Source: Sphingobacteriales bacterium UTBCD1
GTDB lineage: Bacteria; Bacteroidota; Bacteroidia; Chitinophagales; Chitinophagaceae
DNA: 50,237 bases
NCBI GenBank assembly: GCA_002066995.1
Contig: MWTC01000032.1
Span: forward strand, 1 to 50,237
Direction of reading: 5' to 3'
Part shown: piece by piece, positions 9,128 to 18,700 of the stretch
Layout of the letters: every line of letters starts with the position of its first letter
Position numbering within the stretch: position 1 is the first letter of the stretch
Position numbers and translations under genes: made by a program
The notes under the pieces: generated by a model
What the model was told of the DNA's origin: nothing
Databases searched by the model: none
What the model saw: the letters and a program-made list of their open reading frames with translations, nothing else

Positions 9128-10315
9128 TTATTTTAAAATTTCAGTCACCTGGCCAGCTCCCACCGTACGACCACCCTCACGAATCGCAAACTTTAACCCC
9201 TTTTCCATTGCGATGGGCTGAATCAGTTTTACAGTAAGAGATGTATTATCACCGGGCATAACCATTTCAGTACCCGAAGGCAATTCTACCTCGCCTGTAA
9301 CATCCGTTGTACGAAAATAAAACTGCGGACGATACTTGTTGAAGAAAGGCGTATGACGGCCACCTTCTTCTTTGCTCAGTACATAAACTTCACACTTGAA
9401 TTCCGTATGAGGCGTGATAGATCCGGGTTTACAAATAACCATACCACGGCGAATATCTTTTTTCTCAATACCGCGAAGCAACAAACCTGCGTTATCGCCT
9501 GCTTCTCCTTCATCTAATAGCTTACGAAACATCTCAACCCCGGTCACTGTAGAACTAAGAGGCTGAGGAATCAAGCCAACTATTTCAACAGGTTCACCAA
9601 CCTTGATTTTTCCTCTTTCTATCCGGCCTGTAGCAACTGTTCCGCGGCCTGTAATTGAGAACACATCCTCTACTGACATCAGGAATGGCTGATCAATCGG
9701 CCTGGGAGGTAAAGGAATATAGCTATCCACAGCGTCCATCAAATCATCAATTGCTTTCAACCATTTTTCTTCACCAGCTAAAGCACCGGTAGCAGAACCT
9801 CTGATGATTGGAGTGTTTGCACCATCAAAGCCATAGAATGTAAGCAGATCCCTGATTTCCATTTCTACCAGATCAAGTAATTCAGGATCATCTACCAGAT
9901 CAACTTTATTCATGAATACTACCATACGAGGTACCCCTACCTGACGGGCTAACAGGATGTGCTCTTTCGTTTGAGGCATTGGGCCATCAGTTGCTGCCAC
10001 AACCAAAATAGCTCCGTCCATTTGAGCTGCACCGGTAATCATATTCTTTACATAATCTGCGTGCCCGGGACAGTCCACGTGTGCATAGTGACGAGTAGCA
10101 GTTTGATACTCAACGTGAGCTGTGTTGATGGTGATACCACGTTCCTTTTCTTCAGGTGCAGCATCAATCTCATCATATTTTTTGGCTTCTGCCATACCTT
10201 TCTTTGCCAGAATGGTAGTGATTGCGGCAGTCAAAGTGGTTTTACCGTGGTCAATATGACCGATCGTACCAACATTTAGGTGAGGTTTATCCCTCTTAAA
10301 GGTCTCTTTTGACAT
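9128..10315 (-). CDS. tuf: Translation elongation factor EF-Tu
   Basis: GTPase that delivers aminoacyl-tRNA to the ribosomal A site. It has 395 residues, full family length. The G1 loop GHIDHGKT is at 19-26, DCPGH at 81-85 and NKVD at 136-139; domain 2 contains [16 protein letters not shown] and domain 3 ends [19 protein letters not shown]. It follows four tRNA genes on the same strand (Thr, Tyr, Gly, Thr), the same arrangement as the tufB operon of enterobacteria. A strong hairpin terminator lies about 75 nt downstream. Confidence 0.99.
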   Translation of the reverse strand: MSKETFKRDKPHLNVGTIGHIDHGKTTLTAAITTILAKKGMAEAKKYDEIDAAPEEKERGITINTAHVEYQTATRHYAHVDCPGHADYVKNMITGAAQMDGAILVVAATDGPMPQTKEHILLARQVGVPRMVVFMNKVDLVDDPELLDLVEMEIRDLLTFYGFDGANTPIIRGSATGALAGEEKWLKAIDDLMDAVDSYIPLPPRPIDQPFLMSVEDVFSITGRGTVATGRIERGKIKVGEPVEIVGLIPQPLSSTVTGVEMFRKLLDEGEAGDNAGLLLRGIEKKDIRRGMVICKPGSITPHTEFKCEVYVLSKEEGGRHTPFFNKYRPQFYFRTTDVTGEVELPSGTEMVMPGDNTSLTVKLIQPIAMEKGLKFAIREGGRTVGAGQVTEILK

Positions 10316-10516
10316 ATTATCTCTTTTTAGTTGTGTGTTTTAGCAATAATTGTTTTTGTTTTATAGAGTCAATCCCAGCTTTTGCCGGGATTTCGTGCTC
10401 ATAAAAATTTTCACAAGTCTCAGAAAGCTATTTTCAGCTATCTGAAAAATTAATTTCAAAGGCACAGTTTAATTAAAAGATCAATTCGAATTACTATTGT
10501 TTTCAAATAACTTATG

Positions 10517-10588
<72 letters not shown>

Positions 10589-10678
10589 TTTTCCCGTCAT
10601 TGAAGTCAGTGCGTCATAAAAGTCAAATCAATTCATGAACTGTTCGACTTGTTTGACTTACATGACCTGTTTTAGCAG

Positions 10679-10751
10679 AGCGGAAGACGAGGCTCGAACC
10701 CGCGACCTACAGCTTGGAAGGCTGTCGCTCTACCAACTGAGCTACTTCCGC
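10679..10751 (-). tRNA. tRNA-Gly (anticodon TCC)
   Basis: Acceptor GCGGAAG/CTTCCGC, D-arm TAGCTCAGTTGGTAGAGC, anticodon loop CTTCCAA (TCC), T-loop GGTTCGAGCC. It is third in the Thr-Tyr-Gly-Thr-tuf series. Confidence 0.95.
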
Positions 10752-10842
10752 TTGTTCCCGCCTAAGCTTAACAGGGCGGAATAAATTTTTAAAGATCTAT
10801 ATTTTTCAAGCCTCTTTCGCATCAACACTATGGTGGCTGAAG

Positions 10843-10925
10843 TGGGCAAGGATGGATTCGAACCACCGAACTCCGAAGAGGACAGATTTACAGTCTGTTG
10901 CCGTTGGCCACTTGGCTACTTGCCC
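10843..10925 (-). tRNA. tRNA-Tyr (anticodon GTA)
   Basis: Acceptor GGGCAAG/CTTGCCC, anticodon GTA in CTGTAAA, and a long class II variable arm (CCTCTTCGGAG region) as expected for bacterial tRNA-Tyr. Length is 83 nt without CCA. Confidence 0.95.
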
Positions 10926-11009
10926 TGCATATTTCACTTGTCTAAATCAAAAAAACAGCTTTCCCGATTCATATCGGGCACACTACCACCAATCCCCGAA
11001 TTAGCTTAG

Positions 11010-11082
11010 AGCCACTTGTCGGAATCGAACCAACGACCTACTGATTACAAATCAGTTGCTCTACCAGCTGAGCTAAAGTGGC
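11010..11082 (-). tRNA. tRNA-Thr (anticodon TGT)
   Basis: Acceptor GCCACTT/AAGTGGC, anticodon stem ACTGA/TCAGT with loop TTTGTAA (TGT), T-loop GGTTCGATTCC, discriminator T. It is the first complete tRNA of the cluster. A truncated relative lies 42 nt upstream in the transcript. Confidence 0.95.
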
Positions 11083-11124
11083 CTCTGGTATTGAGATCAA
11101 AAAACTTTGCTTTAGCTTTCAACC

Positions 11125-11176
11125 AACAACTTCCCGGGTTCGCACCGGGATGTTCATTCGGCTTAGTTAAAGTGGC
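11125..11176 (-). pseudogene. Truncated tRNA-Thr-like element (52 nt)
   Basis: Minus strand: the first 16 nt, GCCACTTTAACTAAGC, match the neighbouring tRNA-Thr(TGT) at 14 of 16 positions. A complete T-arm follows (stem CCCGG/CCGGG, loop TGCGAAC, a one-base change from TTCGAAC), then AAGTTGT. This strand pairs with GCCACTT at 6 of 7 positions counting G-U. The discriminator is T, as in the neighbour. The anticodon arm is missing and the D-arm is degraded. The simplest reading is a decayed duplicate; a retained minihelix with a regulatory role is possible. Confidence 0.6.
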
Positions 11177-11374
11177 CATTTCGTATACCGACCTTGTTCT
11201 TTCAAAATTCACCAATTTTCGGCCTATGGTCTGCAACCGTTGAGACAATAAAGAACTTGCCCAATTTTTGGGTAGGCAAAGGTAAAGGAATTTACCTATT
11301 CCCAAAATTTTGAAGAGTTTTTTCTGTAAGGAAATAAAACAAAAAGACCCCGTCATTACGAGGTCTCTGATTAG

Positions 11375-11674
11375 TTACGCAGCTCTTTTTTCTTTTTTTC
11401 GTTTGATGAGTGTTACTACAGCATCAAAAGCATCATCAAATGACGATTCAAATGATTTACTGGTAGATTTCACAAAAAATTGACGCCTGGGTACGTGTAT
11501 TCTGATCTCAGCGATTTTGTCTTTGATGTTATGTGCAACATTGTCGAGTTTCAGAAACACATTTACTTTTATGATGCGGTCATTAAAGAGGAGTAGTTTT
11601 TGAAGTTTGTGATTGACGTACTCTACTAATTTGTTATCCGCATCAAAATGGACTGTCTGAATGTTTACGTTCAT
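11375..11674 (-). CDS. hpf: Ribosome hibernation-promoting factor (HPF/RaiA family)
   Basis: A short-form hibernation factor of 99 residues (MNVNIQTVHFDADNKLVEYV) that binds the mRNA/tRNA channel of idle 30S subunits. The single beta-alpha-beta-beta-beta-alpha domain includes AEIRIHVPRRQFFVKSTSKS and the acidic/basic C-terminal helix FDDAFDAVVTLIKRKKEKR. It lacks the C-terminal dimerisation domain of long HPF. It precedes the tRNA-Thr/Tyr/Gly/Thr-tuf genes on the same strand and follows the xerC-like gene. No clear terminator lies between hpf and the tRNAs, so shared transcription of a hibernation factor with EF-Tu and tRNAs is plausible. Confidence 0.9.
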   Translation of the reverse strand: MNVNIQTVHFDADNKLVEYVNHKLQKLLLFNDRIIKVNVFLKLDNVAHNIKDKIAEIRIHVPRRQFFVKSTSKSFESSFDDAFDAVVTLIKRKKEKRAA

Positions 11675-11836
11675 ATTAATCGCTTTTTAAAACGGTGAAA
11701 TAATGAATAAAGAACTGGCGCTGCTGCAACTTATGCCGGAGAGGCAATTTGCATCGGCTTGGGTGAAATTACAAAAAACCTGTGTAGGATAAAATAAAAA
11801 TAATCAAAATATTTGCCGGTGTCTCGCTTAAAAAGG

Positions 11837-12739
11837 TCATGCCTTAGGGTGAGCTTTCTTATGGATATTCCTGAGTTTTTCAATGGTATTATGTGTGTAC
11901 ACCTGGGTAGAAGCCAGGCTGCTGTGCCCCAGCAATTCTTTCACTGCATTCAGGTCAGCTCCATTATTCATCAAATGTGTAGCAAAAGTATGGCGCAATA
12001 CATGGGGGCTTTTTTTATCCAGCGTACTTACCCCGCCTAAATATTTTTTTACCAACAGGTAAGCATATTTTGGATACATTTTCTTACCCCTCTCTGTAAC
12101 AAAAAGCAGGTCATTATCTGTCTGAAAATTCTCCTTCTTCAGTTGAAGATATTCTGTAATACTATAAAGAATTTTCTTGTTCAGCGGAATAATACGCTCC
12201 TTATTCCCTTTGCCCAGCACTTTAATTTGTGATCTCCCAAAGTCAACCTGTGACTCTTTTAAATAAATGAGTTCCGACAGCCTCATGCCAGTCGCATAAA
12301 ATAGAGTGATCAGCATTTTACTATTCAGACTTTTCCAGTCTTCTGCTGATCTATCAAGTGTCTCAACCAATTGCCTGGCATCCTCCTCTTTTATAAATAC
12401 CGGCAATCTCTTGCTGATCTTTGGTGCAGTTACATTTGCCATTGGCGTAGCCTCCACAATACCGTTTTTAAGCAAATACTTAAAAAATGAACGAAGGCCT
12501 GAAATCTTTCTGTTAATGGACTTTGTCGTCAACCCGTTTTCTTTAAGATGGGCTAACCAACTACGGACAAAGCCCGGTGTAATTTCTTTCAGTCCAATTT
12601 TTCCAAACTGGCCGGCCAGATAATTAAAAAAATCAGAAAGGTCTGTTTGATAGGAAATGATCGTATAGGACGAATACCTCTTTTCATAACGGAGGTAATC
12701 AATGAAGGACTGGATTTCTTTATATTCCTGTGTAGACAT
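11837..12739 (-). CDS. Tyrosine recombinase, XerC/XerD family
   Basis: Site-specific recombinase of 300 residues from ATG 12739 (MSTQEYKEIQSFIDYLRYEK); the family N-terminus supports this start over the longer open frame. The SAM-like core-binding domain is about 1-90 and the catalytic domain about 110-295. The catalytic set is complete: Arg153 (ATGMRLSE), Lys177 (GKGNKERI), His246 and Arg249 (HVLRHTFATHL), His272 (GHSS) and Tyr281 (QVYTH). Size and intactness fit a housekeeping Xer protein resolving chromosome dimers, not a phage integrase. XerC and XerD cannot be told apart by eye. It lies between rpsU and hpf, with no att-like repeats nearby. Confidence 0.9.
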   Translation of the reverse strand: MSTQEYKEIQSFIDYLRYEKRYSSYTIISYQTDLSDFFNYLAGQFGKIGLKEITPGFVRSWLAHLKENGLTTKSINRKISGLRSFFKYLLKNGIVEATPMANVTAPKISKRLPVFIKEEDARQLVETLDRSAEDWKSLNSKMLITLFYATGMRLSELIYLKESQVDFGRSQIKVLGKGNKERIIPLNKKILYSITEYLQLKKENFQTDNDLLFVTERGKKMYPKYAYLLVKKYLGGVSTLDKKSPHVLRHTFATHLMNNGADLNAVKELLGHSSLASTQVYTHNTIEKLRNIHKKAHPKA

Positions 12740-12805
12740 AAAATACGATAGCTGCAAAATTAAAAAAAATTTGCAGCTATCCGTCAATATTGAAAATATG
12801 AAATA

Positions 12806-13003
12806 CTATTCTTCTATTTTCCCGCTGGCTATCTTTTGCTTGTAGATAGCACGCAAAACCTGGTTGCGGCGCCTGACAGAAGGCTTGGTGAAACTCTGAC
12901 GTTCCCTCAACTGTAAGAGCACTTTGGATTTTTCGAATTTCTTCTTGTATTTCTTAAGCGCCTTATCTATGTTTTCGCAATCTTTTGAGTCAATGATGAG
13001 CAT
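12806..13003 (-). CDS. rpsU: 30S ribosomal protein bS21
   Basis: A 65-residue small-subunit protein next to the 3' end of 16S rRNA (MLIIDSKDCENIDKALKKYK). The basic central part has RERQSFTKPSVRRRNQVLRA. The start at ATG 13003 is fixed by the family N-terminus and by a strong Shine-Dalgarno, AAAGGAGGT, ending 7 nt before the ATG. This contrasts with the other genes of the window, which have A/T-rich leaders. In Bacteroidota bS21 is known to help hide the anti-Shine-Dalgarno of 16S rRNA, so this site suits autogenous control. It is followed by the xerC-like gene. Confidence 0.96.
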   Translation of the reverse strand: MLIIDSKDCENIDKALKKYKKKFEKSKVLLQLRERQSFTKPSVRRRNQVLRAIYKQKIASGKIEE

Positions 13004-13010
13004 TAATATA

Positions 13011-13019
13011 CCTCCTTTG
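13011..13019 (-). promoter_or_regulatory. Strong Shine-Dalgarno of rpsU
   Basis: The minus strand reads AAAGGAGGT, complementary to the 3' end of bacterial 16S rRNA (ACCTCCTTT) over nine bases, at normal spacing from ATG 13003. I saw no comparable site in front of any other gene here. Confidence 0.9.
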
Positions 13020-13034
13020 GTATTTTTAGGGTGG

Positions 13035-13042
13035 CAAAGATA
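13035..13042 (-). promoter_or_regulatory. Predicted -7 box of the rpsU promoter
   Basis: The minus strand reads TATCTTTG (TAnnTTTG). It would start the mRNA about 25 nt before the rpsU ATG, just enough to include the Shine-Dalgarno. The -33 element is weak. Confidence 0.55.
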
Positions 13043-13175
13043 ATGGTAAATTCTGAATTCTAAAATTATTAAAACCGGCTCAGTACATATTGTTATTTCG
13101 CCAGAAATTCGATTACAAATTCCGGTCAAATTAATTTAAAATTCAAGAGAAACTCAATCAAATCCGATGCCTTTA

Positions 13176-13189
13176 CCGGTTAAAACCGG
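13176..13189. repeat. Inverted repeat CCGGTT-AA-AACCGG
   Basis: Perfect 6-bp arms around a 2-nt centre lie 24 nt upstream of the -7 box of the following gene, overlapping where a -33 element or operator would sit. It is similar in core (AAAACCGG) to the palindrome before rpoB. Confidence 0.4.
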
Positions 13190-13212
13190 CGGCCAGGGTT
13201 CTTCTTTGCTCC

Positions 13213-13220
13213 TATCTTTG
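13213..13220 (+). promoter_or_regulatory. Predicted -7 box before the GT-C gene
   Basis: TATCTTTG matches TAnnTTTG exactly. It lies only 5 nt before the ATG at 13226, so the start of transcription falls at or after that ATG. This argues for the downstream ATG at 13250. Confidence 0.55.
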
Positions 13221-13249
13221 CCGGGATGAAGGGGAACCCATTATCATTT

Positions 13250-14380
13250 ATGAAGCCCTCACATTCAGGAGTATTAAACCATTATGGCGCAGAGTTCATC
13301 CTGATCCTTGCATGGCTAATTGTCCAGAGCCTTATATTTTACCGGTTTGGCATTGTAACAGATTTCGAAGCCGTAAAATATATTAATGAAGCGAAAAATC
13401 TGCTGGAAAATGGAACATTAAGCTCTCCCAACTTCTGGATGTATTCTACTCAGATATTCCTTATAGCTACGGCAATTAAGTTTAATTCGGGGTTTTTATC
13501 CGTAGTGATCATTCAGTTGATACTTAACATCATTGCCACTTATGTTTTTTATAAATTCATACAAAAGTCTGCCAACAAGACTGCTGCTTTTATCCTGACC
13601 CTTTTACTGATCTGCAATTATCCTTTTCAGACTTTCAATACTGCATTACAAACGGAATCAATCTTTTTCAGCCTCAGCATTATTTTCAGTTGCTATCTGC
13701 TACAATTAAAAAAAATCACTTTAAAAAATTTGAGCCTGGTTTTTTTATTTATCATCCTGATCATTTTCACCAGGCCAACGGGTTTATACTTTGTGCCTGC
13801 CACTGCACTTTATCTTTTTTTTCATTTTTTCCGTTCATTCCCTGTTTTTTTAAAGCTGGGTATAATAGTCCTGATATCAGCCACCTTTCTGTACTTTCTT
13901 AACGCTGCTATCGGAAGCGGGGGCGAACTGGATTTTATGCTGCCGTTCAGAGATGAAAGTATTATCTGTGGTGTTCCTGCATTATCTTATACGCATGACA
14001 TCAAGGTTTCTGAAAATCCCAATTCGATATATGGACTCATTTATTATATAACTCATAATTTTACTCAATTCATCCATCTTGCGTGGCTCCGGTCAAAAGC
14101 ATTCTGGGGCTTATTCAGATCTTACTTCAGCCTCGGTCATAACCTATACCTGGGACTTTATTTCTTTCCTGTTTACCTCTTAGTGCTGTTAAGCATCAGA
14201 GAATGGTGCCACAAGAACAGGCACACTTTCCTGTATTGCCTTTCCCTGGTGCTGATAACCTGGGCTGGTGTAATTTTAACCTGTGATGACTGGCATAACC
14301 GGTTTCTTCTTGGCATGATGCCTTTCATTTATATTTTGTCAATCCCGGCTCTAAAAAGAATTACTGATAAGTATGCATAA
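13250..14380 (+). CDS. Multipass membrane protein, GT-C/family 39-like glycosyltransferase
   Basis: Integral membrane protein of 376 residues from ATG 13250 (MKPSHSGVLNHYGAEFILIL) with about ten hydrophobic segments. The layout fits GT-C enzymes that use polyprenyl-phosphate sugars. An acidic TDFEAVKYINEAKNLL in the first outer loop is where the catalytic Asp sits in this fold; CDDWHNRFLLGMMPF is near the C-terminus. Such enzymes glycosylate proteins or lipid A in the periplasm; substrate unknown. An in-frame ATG at 13226 would add eight residues but overlaps the predicted transcription start. It stands alone on the plus strand, convergent with the acyltransferase gene. Confidence 0.7.
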   Translation: MKPSHSGVLNHYGAEFILILAWLIVQSLIFYRFGIVTDFEAVKYINEAKNLLENGTLSSPNFWMYSTQIFLIATAIKFNSGFLSVVIIQLILNIIATYVFYKFIQKSANKTAAFILTLLLICNYPFQTFNTALQTESIFFSLSIIFSCYLLQLKKITLKNLSLVFLFIILIIFTRPTGLYFVPATALYLFFHFFRSFPVFLKLGIIVLISATFLYFLNAAIGSGGELDFMLPFRDESIICGVPALSYTHDIKVSENPNSIYGLIYYITHNFTQFIHLAWLRSKAFWGLFRSYFSLGHNLYLGLYFFPVYLLVLLSIREWCHKNRHTFLYCLSLVLITWAGVILTCDDWHNRFLLGMMPFIYILSIPALKRITDKYA

Positions 14381-14453
14381 AAGATCAATATCAGATCGAC
14401 CTGCAAAGTGTACAAATTGAAGATTAATTATCCCTGAAATACCGGGTAATGTA

Positions 14454-15632
14454 TCAGGCTTCCTGCCCCTGCAATGATTCCCAATTTTGCTGCCGGGAAA
14501 CTTTGCTTCTAAAATCTAATTGATAAATATTTTTTGACAGATTGTTTCCTTTTACCCTTATCCAGTTATTTACCGGCATCTCAAAAGATTTATAAATGAG
14601 AATTGAAACTATCTGAAGAATAATAAAAAGGACCACCATATTACTGCTGATATATTTCTCAACACTGCTTGCAACAACTCCGGTATGGATCAGGAAAAAA
14701 ACATAGGAACTCTTTCCAAACAACTGTATCAATTTGTAGTTCAGCAAACTTCTGATCTTTGAGTTCTCTTTGATGAGCCCAAAAAAGAAAATCAATACGG
14801 TAACCGGAAAAACAATATTTGCAATAAAGAGCCCCTGCCACATTTCTACCGAACTCTGTTCATATATCAGGCTTAGACCGGCAAGTAATAAAATACTTGT
14901 TGCCATTCCTGTTAGTCCTGCTATTGTGTATAAGGGGAAAGAACCACGATAACAGAAAAACCTTTTTGTTCTGAATCTACCGCTTATATACAAAGCAAGC
15001 CAGATGCCCAAATAAAACTCAAGGCATCTTCCGAAAAATGTTGCAAAAAAAGTGAACCTGGCATTATCAAAGAATCCTTCAACAGGAGAAATGGTAAATA
15101 AGGCAACCAGAACTGCACCTGTCAACCACCAGAACAAAACCTGTTTAAACAATACCCCTTTATTTTTAAAATACACAAAGATGAAAGGGGAAAAGAAATA
15201 AAAGAACTCTTCAACAGTAAGACTCCAGGTAGGGCCTATTCCCGTTAAATGGTATTGAGAGGACAATCCTTTAAGGAAAGTAATGTTTAAAATATATGTC
15301 CCGAATGATGAATCAGTATCAATCCCTTTAAAATTCCAGATCAGAAAACTTAGTGTCACGATTATAAAAAAGGTAGGATATATCTTTGCAAATCTCCTGA
15401 GATAATATGTGAAGAGGAAACCTTTTTTCAGCTCAGCCCCGCTGAAATATTTATAACAGATAACAAATCCACTTAAAACAAAAAATACCTGGACTCCAAG
15501 AAAAAGCTGATCAAAAACCGCATGTACAAAGTGACTATTAATCGGCAACCTGCCGCTGTAATGAAATAAAAAGATCATCAAAACAGCAAAGAATCTTATC
15601 CCGGTGAGAGATTGAGTCCCTTTGGAGGTCAT
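14454..15632 (-). CDS. Acyltransferase family 3 membrane protein (OafA/YrhL-like)
   Basis: A 392-residue integral membrane O-acyltransferase. The diagnostic start LTGIRFFAVLMIFLFHYSG carries the family Arg and His about ten residues apart, followed by FLGVQVFFVLSGFVICYKYF and later GPTWSLTVEEFFYFFSP. About ten membrane spans are visible. These enzymes move acetyl or other acyl groups onto surface polysaccharides, peptidoglycan or antibiotics' sugars. It lies between the GT-C-like protein and the type IX secretion pair, so surface glycan modification is the likely area; the acceptor is unknown. Confidence 0.88.
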   Translation of the reverse strand: MTSKGTQSLTGIRFFAVLMIFLFHYSGRLPINSHFVHAVFDQLFLGVQVFFVLSGFVICYKYFSGAELKKGFLFTYYLRRFAKIYPTFFIIVTLSFLIWNFKGIDTDSSFGTYILNITFLKGLSSQYHLTGIGPTWSLTVEEFFYFFSPFIFVYFKNKGVLFKQVLFWWLTGAVLVALFTISPVEGFFDNARFTFFATFFGRCLEFYLGIWLALYISGRFRTKRFFCYRGSFPLYTIAGLTGMATSILLLAGLSLIYEQSSVEMWQGLFIANIVFPVTVLIFFFGLIKENSKIRSLLNYKLIQLFGKSSYVFFLIHTGVVASSVEKYISSNMVVLFIILQIVSILIYKSFEMPVNNWIRVKGNNLSKNIYQLDFRSKVSRQQNWESLQGQEA

Positions 15633-15731
15633 TGATATTGGATTTTATAAACTGGTCTATTAGGGTCGTTTCTCAGGAACTAAACAGTTTCCTGCAGAAC
15701 AATGCCCGGGCAGAACCGCACCCTGAATATA

Positions 15732-18700
15732 TTAACGCATCAGATACATCTTTCCGTATCCCCTCGTAAAATATTTATCTGTATTATCCCCATCAGCTTT
15801 ATACTTGTCAAGGGTTTTTCCGTTCAAGTTCGTAACCACCCTGTATAAATAAATGCCGTTTGCCAGCTTTTGTCCGTACTGATCAGTTCCATCCCACTTA
15901 AATTCCGTAATATTTCTGCCAATATGCAAAGGGCCCAACTCATCTTTAACGATCTCCCTGACGATTCTGCCTGTTACCGTCATAATTTCAATTTTAATGT
16001 TTTGCGGCACTTCGCTCCCCGTAATGGTAAATACAAAGGCTGTTGAAGTTGTAAAAGGATTGGGATAATTCAGCATATTTGAGATCATCGGTTTGTTGAT
16101 CACTTCAAAAGCAACCCGATACTCAATATTCCCTGCAGCATTATTACTCCGGTCTTTTCCTGTTACGATCAGCTGATATACCCCATCCTGTATGAAATAA
16201 GGCCTGAAATTGATGGATGCAGTATTATCAGTATTAGGCGCCTGTCCTGCCGGTATAAACTGTAAAGTATCATTATTAAAACTAAACCTGTGCAAAGAGC
16301 CATCCGGGTAGAGTACCTGGAGTGTAAGAAGGCTGGTATCATTCAATATCATCCATTTGGATTCGTCCTTCAGCTTGACAAGAATATCAGGCTTAGATGA
16401 GACAATATCATTATTAAGAATATGAACACCATCAAATGTGACATCCAACAGAGGACTCAGGCTATCCGGCTTCACATAAATATTTCTGAATGCAAAGTTG
16501 TTGAAATGATATTGTTCCAACTGGTCACTGTCCGGATTAACCTCAATATATAATGTGTTCAGCCCGGGTAAATTAGCTGTATTGATAATGCCGCCTGCCT
16601 GTAAGGTATCTCCGACAGGCAGAGGTCTCCTTCTCGGGAGAGGGATGATATTAGGTACATTACTCCTATCCGTAACTACTATTTTCACTTTTAGACTGTC
16701 AAAAGAAACATCACTCACATTTTTAAATGCCACCTTGAAATCGAGAGGTTCACCAACATCCACTGTGTCTTTTGTTTTCAGGTAAATATTGGGAGCAATG
16801 GCTCCTTCCGGAACAGGGGTATAAGTAAGTTCCCAATAACGTAATTTATATGGAGTATGTTTTACAGAGTCGAGAGTACGTAGTTTCAGTTGAGCATAAG
16901 GATAAACCTGTGCATCCATTGAAGAGATATCAACATCCTGCTGAGACATATCCAATCCGCTGAATAACGTTGCTTGAGAGCCATCTGCCCTGATACCAAT
17001 GACATCAACCGTAGGATCTTCACCGGGATTTGCATCCGCCACACCATTCCAGTGAAGCTTTTTCCAGGCTTTTGCAGGGCCAAAAATTGGAGATGCAACA
17101 AATCCGAGTGTATCCGGAGTAAGACAATCCAAAGACAGCGTGATGGGATCAATAACACCATTACTAAAAATATAACGGGGAGTGAAACTGCCCGCACTGT
17201 TTTTCTTATAAACAAAAACAAAAGCCCGCGGCCTGTAAAATGAATCTATTCCTGTAAAGCCCTGGCTTAACAACCGCTGATACATCGAATTGCCCGATCC
17301 CAAATACGATGTATCGCCTTTCCAGTCATTTGCATAAGTATTGCTGGATGGAACAGTACCGGAAAGATTACGGACGATAACATAAGATCCATCCGGAATC
17401 ATATCCATAAACTCAACTATTTTCCTCCGCTTATTGGTATCAAGAATATTAAATTGGAAATTATACTGTCTATCCGGTGCACAAACCGCATCACTACCAT
17501 ACTGTCCCGGGCCTGATGCCACATTGAACCAGGGTTGAAAAGTAACCGGATCTAAAACATTAAACACCACATTAGAAACGCCACAAGCACTTTGAATTTT
17601 TGCTGCTCCATCATTATTGATCTCCACTGAAAAACCAATGGCTGTTGATACTGATGTCGGAAATACCCCACTCCTGATAAACAAGGTATTCACCATTGAT
17701 CCGTAATTCCACAACCTGCTTGCAGAATCAACAGTCAAACTCTGTAAAGAGGATTTTAAATGCTGATAATAATGAGCCTGGCTGAAGCCAAAGTCTGCAT
17801 TACTGATGTATTGGAATGAAGAAATATTCCAGACCGGTGAGCCACTAACAGGTACCGGAGCCACCCGCCAGTAGTAAACTGTACTGTCAGTAAATGCAAC
17901 GCCGGGAGAAAACTCAATAACCCCACCAATAGTGCTGATCGTCTGGGAGACCTTAAACGGAGAATTGAACAATTCCGTAGTATCCATCTCCATCACATAT
18001 TGTTTTTGTATGGCAAAAGAATTTGCCGTGGAAGCGATCAGTTTAATATTCTGCCTGTTTACAATAGCATAATTGTAAGGATATACCGTCTTTGCCTCGT
18101 CTTCATAAATCACAATATCTTTTGTGATTGTGTTATTACTCTTATACAATTCAGCAATAAGATTACCGGGGTCAATAGTAATAGTAATCTTATTTAATCC
18201 TTTGTCTCTCGTGGCCACTATCGGGATATTGAACGTCAATGAATCAATATTCCTGATGCCCCGGATGGTATCTCTTTCTATAACTGAAGTGCTTTGATCA
18301 GGATAAGTCCTTTTAACTTCTATAATAACCGGCACATTAACTGCTTCTCCCAGGTTTACAAATTTTGCATTTACGGTAAAATGGCTTTCCGCTACCGATA
18401 TGAACTGAGGAGAAACTTTAACCATCGGGTCCTCTATAGCATAGTCAGGTTTTTGAAATGTATTGAGCCTTATAGCCGGATCACCATTCAGCAGGATCTG
18501 CTCACAATGATACCTGGCATAAAAATCATTTTGCGTAGTGATATCAAAGGTTCTTGATATGGTTTTATTAAGTATCTCGCCAAATGTTTTTCCATAAGAG
18601 CCCCGGGAAATCTCTTTGTACATCTGGTTGATGATAATGTCAAGATACTGGACAATACTATAATAAGTGTTTGCTAAAAACCCAATAGAGCCATGCTGAT

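Noticed and set aside
10617-10662. Inverted repeat AAGTCAAA...TTTGACTT between tRNA-Thr and tRNA-Gly
   Set aside because: An 8-bp stem with a long loop in a processed spacer. It is probably only a tRNA-processing spacer structure.
11016-11356. Open frames on both strands across the tRNA-Thr region
   Set aside because: They read through the tRNA and its truncated relative (typical SSAGRATDL-type tRNA translation) and are not genes.
11837-12739. Xer-like gene as integrase of a mobile element
   Set aside because: It sits between rpsU and hpf with no flanking repeats, tRNA-end duplication matching it, or cargo genes, so housekeeping Xer is more likely.
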